Shown here: positions 56,254 through 64,000 of the stretch, piece after piece
Position numbering within the stretch: position 1 is the stretch's first letter
How the letters are laid out: each line of letters opens with the position of its first letter
Source: Pseudomonas taetrolens
GTDB lineage: Bacteria; Pseudomonadota; Gammaproteobacteria; Pseudomonadales; Pseudomonadaceae
DNA length: 64,000 bases
NCBI RefSeq assembly: GCF_900475285.1
Contig: NZ_LS483370.1
Span: 3,734,001 to 3,798,000 of the forward strand
Direction: 5' to 3'
Notes under the pieces: model-generated
What the model was told of the DNA's origin: nothing
What the model saw: the letters and a program-made list of their open reading frames with translations, nothing else
Databases searched by the model: none
Program-made: the position numbers and the translations under genes

Positions 56254-57364
56254 GAGCCATCTCCTTCACGCTACGGCGGCTGGCCAGCTTCAAGCGCAGC
56301 GGCTCCCAGTACAACAATCCCAGACCGATAAGCAGGAACAGGGCATGCACCCACCACAAGCCCAGCGCAGGCGAAAGCTTGCCCTTCTCAAGCGCACCGC
56401 GGGCAGAAATCAAGATGGTCAGGTAACCCATATAAAGCAGAATGGCCGGTAACAACTTGAGGAAGCGCCCCTGGCGCGGGTTGACCCGGGACAGCGGTAC
56501 GGCGATCAAGGTCACGATAAATACCAGCAGCGGCAAGGAGATCCGCCATTGCAGCTCGGCTACTGCGCGTGGCGCAGGGTTGCCGATCAGGTCCAGTGTC
56601 GGGATCGCATCGCGGTCCGTGACTTCGTCGCTGACATCCGGCTTGGGTAGCAAGACACCGTAGGTTTCGTACTGGATGGCGCGATAGTTGGCCTGGCCCG
56701 GATTACCGTCATAGCGGTAGCCGTTGTCCAGAATCAACCAGCGGCTGCCGTCCGGGCGAACTTCCTGACGGCCCTTCTCGGCCACCAGCACTGAAATACC
56801 GCGATCCTTGGCATCCTGGGCCAGGCGCTTTTCAGAAATGAACACCCCGCCCAGGTTGGTCCGGTCGTTGGTCAGCTCTTCGGTGTAAGTCACCCGCGAA
56901 CCATCGCTCAAGGCCTGAAAGCGACCCGGCACCAGAGTGTCGAACTCGGTCAGTGCATCCTGCTTGTTGAGCAACAGCTGAAACTGATTGGCGCCCTGCG
57001 GTGCCAGGCTCAGGCTTAGCCAGGCCACGAGCAACGCCACAAACGTCGCTGGCACCATGGTCATGCCCAGCAAGCGCTGCTGGCTCATCCCCGTGGCCGA
57101 CAGCACGGTCATCTCACTTTCGAGATACAAACGCCCGTAAGCCAGAAGAATGCCCAGAAACAGCCCCAGCGGCAGGATGAGCTGCAGGAAGCCAGGCAGG
57201 CGAAAGCCCATGATCAGGAACAGCGAGCCTGGATCCAGGGCGCCCGAAGCAGCCTGGGCCAGGTATTTGATAAAGCGACCGCTCATGATGATGACCAGCA
57301 GCACAGCGCTGACAGCGCTCAATGTAAGCAGGACTTCGCGGGACAGATAACGGAAGACGATCAA
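56246..57364 (-). CDS. lptF: LPS export ABC transporter permease LptF
   Basis: 372 aa if started at a TTG (57364) with GGAG 7 nt upstream, giving MIVFRYLSREVLLTL, the usual N-terminus; a GTG three codons earlier sits directly on the SD. Six TM helices with a periplasmic jellyroll; coupling helix LESEMTVLSATGMSQQ. First gene of lptFG, divergent from pepA as in E. coli. Confidence 0.95.
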   Translation of the reverse strand: MIVFRYLSREVLLTLSAVSAVLLVIIMSGRFIKYLAQAASGALDPGSLFLIMGFRLPGFLQLILPLGLFLGILLAYGRLYLESEMTVLSATGMSQQRLLGMTMVPATFVALLVAWLSLSLAPQGANQFQLLLNKQDALTEFDTLVPGRFQALSDGSRVTYTEELTNDRTNLGGVFISEKRLAQDAKDRGISVLVAEKGRQEVRPDGSRWLILDNGYRYDGNPGQANYRAIQYETYGVLLPKPDVSDEVTDRDAIPTLDLIGNPAPRAVAELQWRISLPLLVFIVTLIAVPLSRVNPRQGRFLKLLPAILLYMGYLTILISARGALEKGKLSPALGLWWVHALFLLIGLGLLYWEPLRLKLASRRSVKEMARG

Positions 57365-59162
<1,798 letters not shown>

Positions 59163-59169
59163 AGCTGAC

Positions 59170-59210
59170 AATCGAAGGCTGCGCCGCCTGCCGGTGGCGC
59201 AGTCTCGATT
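59170..59210. repeat. Intercistronic hairpin pepA-holC
   Basis: AATCGA..CTGCGCC (59170-59185) pairs with GGCGCAG..TCGATT (59196-59210) around GCCTGCCGG, just after the pepA stop and before the holC SD. No T-run, so a processing or stabilising stem is more likely than a terminator. Confidence 0.5.
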
Positions 59211-59221
59211 CAGGAATCGCA

Positions 59222-59662
59222 ATGACCTCCGAAAAAACCAAGATCGACTTTTATATTCTTCCCAGCGCCGATCCGTCGGCACGCCTGGATTTCGCCTGCA
59301 AACTCACCGAAAAAGCCTGGCGCCTCGGACACCGGGTGTACCTGCACTGCAGCGACGCTGCACAGCGCCAGGACCTCGACGAGCGCCTATGGCGATTCAA
59401 GGGCGAAAGCTTCGTGCCCCACAGCAACGCCGAAGATCAACCCGATGATGTGATTGTCATGGGGCTGGGAGAGGTACCCGCCAGCCATCAGGATTTACTG
59501 ATCAACCTGGACCTTAAAGTCCCGGACGCCTTCAAACGCTTTGCCCGAGTGGCCGAAGTGGTCGTCGAAGAACCCTCCGTTCGACTGGCCGCACGGGAGA
59601 GTTTCCGTTTCTACCGTGAACAGGGCTATCCTTTGCAAGACCACAAGCTACAACGACTCTGA
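59222..59662 (+). CDS. holC: DNA polymerase III subunit chi
   Basis: 146 aa from the ATG at MTSEKTKIDFYIL (AGGA upstream); the longer open frame before it overlaps pepA. Family marks: FACKLTEKAWRLGHRVYLHC, DERLWRFKGESFVPH, VIVMGLGEVP, RFARVAEVV. Chi links SSB to the clamp loader with psi. pepA-holC-valS order is conserved in gammaproteobacteria. Confidence 0.96.
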   Translation: MTSEKTKIDFYILPSADPSARLDFACKLTEKAWRLGHRVYLHCSDAAQRQDLDERLWRFKGESFVPHSNAEDQPDDVIVMGLGEVPASHQDLLINLDLKVPDAFKRFARVAEVVVEEPSVRLAARESFRFYREQGYPLQDHKLQRL

Positions 59663-59669
59663 GCACACG

Positions 59670-60040
59670 ATGGACACTCCCAACTCCCAGCAAAAAGCCG
59701 CCCACTTGCTCAATGACCTCGAATCCATTCGCAAGCTGCTCGGTGATGATGGCCTGCAACCGCCATTGCTGACCGACATGGTCAGCCACGAAAGCACGCA
59801 GATCCCGTTGCTGTCCGAAATGATTGGCGAAGAACCCACCCCCCGCCCGCCGCCGCACCGGTTCCCAAGGCCGAAAAAGCTCCGGACGCCCTGTTGGTGC
59901 ACCTGGATAAAGAATTGCGCACAGCGGCACAAGCCATCATGCAAGACGTGATCAACGATTTCGCTCCGCACATCGAAACCGAAATCAAGCGTCGCCTCGA
60001 CGCGCACATGGAACGCCTGCTCAGCCAGCATCTAAGCTGA
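59670..60040 (+). pseudogene. Conserved holC-valS intergenic protein gene, frameshifted in a poly-C tract
   Basis: The ATG at 59670 opens MDTPNSQQKAAHLLNDLESI and continues to about codon 58 (IGEEPTP). The continuation in the next frame, VPKAEKAPDALLVHLDKELR onward to NDFAPHIETEIKRRLDAHME and SQHLS-stop at 60040, fits the conserved Pseudomonas protein in this position. The frames join cleanly if one C is added to the C6 run at 59839-59844, giving about 123 aa. Without it the frame ends at 59951. Function unknown; the protein looks acidic and helical, with a repeated PLLxxM motif (PPLLTDMV, IPLLSEMI). Confidence 0.75.
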
Positions 60041-60049
60041 CCCCCTTCA

Positions 60050-60072
60050 TGTAGCCGCTGCCGAAGGCTGCG
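60050..60072. repeat. Single REP element, TGTAGCCGCTGCCG family
   Basis: TGTAGCCGCTGCCGAAGGCT plus GCG, identical to the left arm at 5425-5447. A partly complementary GCGCAGCGATCG follows. The 230-bp gap before valS also has TATACT at 60223-60228 as a possible -10. Confidence 0.75.
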
Positions 60073-60270
60073 TCCGATTGCGCAGCGATCGTAAATCCTG
60101 CGCCTTCGATTTATCCGGCACATTGCGATCTCTGCTTTGTCGTCGCACCTGTCTTCGTGCCTGCAGCCTCTACGAATTAGCCCTGCGCCTCACCACAACT
60201 CGCCCTATCCCTCACGCCCCGCTATACTTGCCGGCTTTCCTGAATTAATGCCAATAGGGTCCCGCCGCGC

Positions 60271-63117
60271 ATGGATAAGACCTACCAGCCGCACGCCATT
60301 GAAACTTCCTGGTACAAAACCTGGGAAGAAGAGAATTATTTTGCCCCGCAAGGCGCGGGCGACCCGTACACCATCATGATCCCGCCGCCGAATGTCACCG
60401 GCAGCCTGCACATGGGCCACGGTTTCAATAACGCGATCATGGACGCCCTGATCCGTTTCCGCCGCATGCAGGGTCGCAACACCCTGTGGCAGCCGGGTAC
60501 CGACCACGCGGGTATCGCCACCCAAATGCTGGTTGAGCGTCAGATCGAAGCACAAGGTCTGAACCGCCACGACCTGGGCCGCGAGAAGTTCCTCGACAAG
60601 ATCTGGGAGTGGAAAGACCAGTCGGGCGGCAACATCAGCCGTCAGATCCGTCGCCTTGGCTCGTCTGTGGACTGGAGCCGCGAGCGCTTCACCATGGATG
60701 ACGGCCTGTCCGACGCAGTTAAAGAGGCCTTCGTGCGCCTGCATGAAGACGGCCTGATCTACCGCGGCAAGCGCCTGGTCAACTGGGACACCAAACTGCA
60801 CACGGCCATCTCCGACCTTGAAGTGGAAAACCACGACGAGAAAGGTTCGCTGTGGAACCTGCGCTACCCGCTGGCTGATGGCGCGAAAACCGCTGAAGGC
60901 CTGGATTACCTGGTGGTTGCCACCACGCGTCCGGAAACCATGCTCGGTGACGCCGCTGTTGCCGTGAACCCGGAAGACGAGCGCTACAAGGCCCTGATCG
61001 GCAAGTTCGTCGAGCTGCCACTGGTTGGCCGCCGCATCCCGATCATCGCTGACGATTACTGCGATCCGGAATTCGGTACCGGTTGTGTGAAAATCACTCC
61101 GGCCCACGATTTCAACGACTACGAAGTCGGCAAGCGCCACAACCTGCCGCTGCTGAACATCTTCGACAAAAATGCCGCCGTGTTGCCTGCCGCCCAGGTT
61201 TTCAACCTCGATGGCACGCTGAACGAAAGCGTCGACGGCAGCCTGCCGGCCAAATACGCCGGCCTGGATCGCTTCGAAGCCCGCAAGCAGATCGTGGCCG
61301 ACTTCGATGCCCTGGGCCTGCTGGTAAGTGTCGACGATCACGCACTGAAAGTACCGAAAGGCGACCGCTCGGGCACGATTATCGAACCGTGGCTGACAGA
61401 CCAGTGGTATGTATCGACCAAGCCTCTGGCTGAACCTGCCATTGCCGCCGTTGAAGACGGCCGCATCGCGTTCGTACCAAAACAATACGAAAACATGTAC
61501 TTCTCATGGATGCGTGACATCCAGGATTGGTGCATCAGCCGTCAGCTGTGGTGGGGCCACCGGATTCCGGCCTGGTATGACGAGTCGGGCAAGGTCTATG
61601 TAGGCCGCGACGAAGCCGAAGTCCGGGCCAAGAACAACCTGGGCCCTGAGGTTGCGCTGCAGCAGGACAACGACGTGCTCGACACCTGGTTCAGTTCGGG
61701 TCTGTGGACGTTCTCCACCCTGGGCTGGCCGGAAAAAACCGACGCACTGAAGACCTTCCACTCCACCGATGTACTGGTCACCGGCTTCGACATCATTTTC
61801 TTCTGGGTTGCCCGGATGATCATGCTCACCATGCATTTGGTGAAAAATGAAGACGGCACCCCGCAAGTACCGTTCAAGACCGTGTACGTACACGGCCTGG
61901 TGCGAGACGGCCAGGGCCAGAAGATGTCCAAGTCCAAGGGCAACGTCCTGGACCCGCTGGATATCATCGACGGTATCGAACTCGAAGACCTGGTGGCCAA
62001 ACGTACCACCGGCCTGATGCAGCCAAAACTGCTGAAGAAGATCGAGAAGCAGACCCGCGATGAATTCGCGGACGGCATCGCCAGCTACGGCACCGACGCC
62101 CTGCGTTTCACCTTCTGCTCGCTGGCGTCCACCGGTCGCGACATCAAGTTCGACATGGGTCGCGTTGAAGGTTATCGCAACTTCTGCAACAAGATCTGGA
62201 ACGCCGCACGTTACGTGCTGGACAAGGGCGAAGACTGCGGCCAGAACGGCGAAGCCTACGAACTGTCGCTGGCCGACCGATGGATCATCTCCCAGCTGCA
62301 ACGCACCGAAGCCGAAGTCACGCGTCATCTCGACCAGTTCCGTTTCGACCTGGCCGCCCAGGCCTTGTACGAGTTCATCTGGAACCAGTATTGCGACTGG
62401 TACCTGGAACTGTCCAAGCCTGTGCTTTGGGACGAAAACGCACCGGTCGAGCGTCAGCGCGGCACCCGTCGCACCCTGGTACGCGTACTGGAAGTGGCCT
62501 TGCGCCTGGCGCACCCGTTCATGCCGTTCATCACCGAAGAAATCTGGCAGCGCCTTGCGCCGCTAGCCGGCGTTGAAGGCAAGACCATCATGCTGCAGCC
62601 ATGGCCGGTAGCGAACGAAGCCCGCATCGACCAGGCCGCCGAAGACGATATCGAATGGCTCAAGGGCCTGATGCTCGGCACACGCAACATCCGTGGCGAA
62701 ATGAACATCGGTCCGGGCAAGCCATTGCAGCTGTACCTGAAAAACGTCAGCAGCGAAGATCAACGCCGTCTGACCGAGAATGATGCCTTGCTGAAAAAGC
62801 TGGCTAAACTCGAATCGATCACCGTACTGCAAGACGGCGCCGAAGCACCGCTGTCCGCTACCGCTCTGGTAGGCGAGATGGAAGTGCTGGTGCCAATGGC
62901 CGGCCTGATCGACAAAGATGCCGAGTTGGCACGCCTGGACAAGGAAATTCAGCGTCTGCATGGCGAAGTCGCGCGAGTGGGCGGCAAATTGTCGAATGCC
63001 GCGTTCGTTGACAAGGCTCCGGCCGAAGTGATCGAAAAAGAACGAGCCAAACTGGCCGAAGCCGAACAGGCCTTGAGCAAGTTGGCAGAACAGCACGCGC
63101 GGATTTCCAGCCTGTAA
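60271..63117 (+). CDS. valS: Valyl-tRNA synthetase
   Basis: 948 aa class I synthetase. HIGH-type motif [15 protein letters not shown], editing domain (about 190-345, with [19 protein letters not shown]), KMSKS motif [14 protein letters not shown], anticodon-binding helices, and a C-terminal coiled coil ([20 protein letters not shown]). The SD is weak (AGGG, 11 nt). Cluster pepA-holC-valS. Confidence 0.98.
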   Translation: MDKTYQPHAIETSWYKTWEEENYFAPQGAGDPYTIMIPPPNVTGSLHMGHGFNNAIMDALIRFRRMQGRNTLWQPGTDHAGIATQMLVERQIEAQGLNRHDLGREKFLDKIWEWKDQSGGNISRQIRRLGSSVDWSRERFTMDDGLSDAVKEAFVRLHEDGLIYRGKRLVNWDTKLHTAISDLEVENHDEKGSLWNLRYPLADGAKTAEGLDYLVVATTRPETMLGDAAVAVNPEDERYKALIGKFVELPLVGRRIPIIADDYCDPEFGTGCVKITPAHDFNDYEVGKRHNLPLLNIFDKNAAVLPAAQVFNLDGTLNESVDGSLPAKYAGLDRFEARKQIVADFDALGLLVSVDDHALKVPKGDRSGTIIEPWLTDQWYVSTKPLAEPAIAAVEDGRIAFVPKQYENMYFSWMRDIQDWCISRQLWWGHRIPAWYDESGKVYVGRDEAEVRAKNNLGPEVALQQDNDVLDTWFSSGLWTFSTLGWPEKTDALKTFHSTDVLVTGFDIIFFWVARMIMLTMHLVKNEDGTPQVPFKTVYVHGLVRDGQGQKMSKSKGNVLDPLDIIDGIELEDLVAKRTTGLMQPKLLKKIEKQTRDEFADGIASYGTDALRFTFCSLASTGRDIKFDMGRVEGYRNFCNKIWNAARYVLDKGEDCGQNGEAYELSLADRWIISQLQRTEAEVTRHLDQFRFDLAAQALYEFIWNQYCDWYLELSKPVLWDENAPVERQRGTRRTLVRVLEVALRLAHPFMPFITEEIWQRLAPLAGVEGKTIMLQPWPVANEARIDQAAEDDIEWLKGLMLGTRNIRGEMNIGPGKPLQLYLKNVSSEDQRRLTENDALLKKLAKLESITVLQDGAEAPLSATALVGEMEVLVPMAGLIDKDAELARLDKEIQRLHGEVARVGGKLSNAAFVDKAPAEVIEKERAKLAEAEQALSKLAEQHARISSL

Positions 63118-63158
63118 TAACGCTGCGCACCTGATCGCGGGCAAGGCCTACTGCCCTT

Positions 63159-63250
63159 CTGTAGGAGCAAGCTTGCTTGCGATGGTCTAAAACGATAACG
63201 CGTACTTATGCCGCGTTATTGAGATCATCGCGAGCAAGCGCGCTCCTGCA
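63159..63250. repeat. REP doublet, GTAGGAGC..GCTCGCGAT family
   Basis: TGTAGGAGCAAGCTTGCTTG (63160 onward, to 63183) and ATCGCGAGCAAGCGCGCTCC (63227-63250) are inverted copies; the internal ATAACGCG and CGCGTTAT also pair, so the whole element folds into one long hairpin between valS and rlmF. Confidence 0.8.
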
Positions 63251-63297
63251 GGGGTTTTGGGCCTTGCCCGCGATTGCTTTTGTGGAATGAATTGAAC

Positions 63298-64000
63298 ATG
63301 ACTACCCCACGCACTTCCAAAGCCACACGCCACAAGCCAAAGCCTGCCAGCGATGCCAAACCGGTCGAGCCGCGGGTCAAGCCCAGCCTGCACCCGCGCA
63401 ACCGCCATCAGGGCCGCTACGACTTCCCTCAGTTGATTTCGGTATGTCCGGAACTGGCCGAGTTCGTGATCATCAACCCGTACGGCAAAGAGAGCATCGA
63501 CTTCGCCAACCCGACTGCCGTGCGCGTATTCAACCGCGCCCTGCTCAAGGCGTTCTACGGCATTGCCCACTGGGACATCCCGGCCGACTACCTGTGCCCT
63601 CCGGTACCGGGTCGCGCTGACTACGTGCACTTTCTGGCTGACCTGCTGGCCAGCATCAACGATGGCGAAATCCCTCGCGGGCAAAACGTTCGCGTGCTCG
63701 ACATCGGTATGGGCGCCAACTGCGTCTACCCGCTGATCGGCCACAGCGAATACCGCTGGCAGTTCCTGGGCACCGAAGTCGACCCGACGGCCGTTAAAGC
63801 GGCCAAGGCGATTGTGCAGTCCAACAGCCTGAACAAAGCCATCAGCCTGCGCCTGCAACCCAATCCGCAGAAAATCCTGCTGGACCTGCTGGAAAGCAGC
63901 GAGCGCTTCGACCTGACCATGTGCAACCCGCCGTTCCACGCATCGCTGGACGAAGCGACACGCGGCAGCGAGCGTAAATGGCGCGCCCTGGGCAAGGCCG
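63298..64000 (+). CDS. rlmF: 23S rRNA (adenine-1618-N6)-methyltransferase RlmF, 3' end outside window
   Basis: 234 codons from the ATG at 63298 ([15 protein letters not shown]) to the window edge; the family is about 330 aa. A basic N-terminal tail precedes [17 protein letters not shown], the SAM motif [17 protein letters not shown] and the catalytic NPPF ([10 protein letters not shown]) of N6-adenine methyltransferases. It modifies A1618 of 23S rRNA. Confidence 0.95.
   Translation, partial: MTTPRTSKATRHKPKPASDAKPVEPRVKPSLHPRNRHQGRYDFPQLISVCPELAEFVIINPYGKESIDFANPTAVRVFNRALLKAFYGIAHWDIPADYLCPPVPGRADYVHFLADLLASINDGEIPRGQNVRVLDIGMGANCVYPLIGHSEYRWQFLGTEVDPTAVKAAKAIVQSNSLNKAISLRLQPNPQKILLDLLESSERFDLTMCNPPFHASLDEATRGSERKWRALGKA

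Overview
The window is a stretch of Pseudomonas chromosome, most like the P. fluorescens/P. fragi side of the genus. The evidence is a complete Wsp surface-sensing operon followed by prfB and lysS, the hom-thrC, rpsP-rimM-trmD-rplS, purL-mltF, lepA-lepB-rnc-era-recO-pdxJ and lptFG/pepA-holC-valS blocks, and two REP repeat types typical of fluorescent pseudomonads (GTAGGAGC..GCTCGCGA and TGTAGCCGCTGCCG..GGCTGCG). Gene density is high and base composition looks even. I see no rRNA, tRNA, CRISPR array, insertion sequence, integrase island or prophage.

Layout. 1-2.2 kb: a TetR regulator, a small lipoprotein and a DUF1704/QEGLA metallopeptidase that runs off the left edge (all minus). 2.3-14 kb: lysS, prfB (with its programmed +1 frameshift) and wspR-F-E-D-C-B-A, all minus. 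14-21 kb: a TerB/DUF533 membrane protein, an Old Yellow Enzyme, recJ and yaeQ (minus), then a class III CoA-transferase and a TIGR02285 periplasmic protein (plus). 21-24 kb: a receiver-only response regulator and a double-substrate-binding-domain sensor that stops before any kinase domain. 24-28.5 kb: thrC, hom, dsbC, xerD. 28.6-43 kb: a cation/proton antiporter, a thioesterase, the rpsP operon, ffh, a CcsA-like protein, a shortened CorC-like CBS protein, an MFS transporter, purT, a VUT protein, a gamma-carbonic anhydrase, two NUDIX enzymes, an L,D-transpeptidase and a NIF3-like protein. 43-49 kb: purL and divergent mltF. 48.8-55 kb: pdxJ, recO, era, rnc, a decayed DUF4845 gene, lepB, lepA. 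55-64 kb: lptG and lptF divergent from pepA-holC-(frameshifted gene)-valS, then rlmF running off the right edge.

Most genes are housekeeping: translation (lysS, prfB, rpsP, rplS, trmD, rimM, valS, rlmF, lepA, era, rnc), protein export (ffh, lepB), envelope (lptF, lptG, mltF, L,D-transpeptidase), purine and amino-acid synthesis (purL, purT, hom, thrC), and DNA repair or recombination (recJ, recO, xerD, holC). The one dedicated signalling system is Wsp: a membrane receptor drives a CheA-type kinase that phosphorylates the diguanylate cyclase WspR and so raises c-di-GMP.

No clearly new multi-gene system is present. The points most worth following are four eroded or altered genes (a RocS/BvgS-like sensor without kinase, a DUF4845 remnant between lepB and rnc, a poly-C frameshift in the gene after holC, and a CorC-like protein without its DUF21 membrane domain), the QEGLA/HEXXXH metallopeptidase cluster at the left edge, and a few palindromic intergenic elements.
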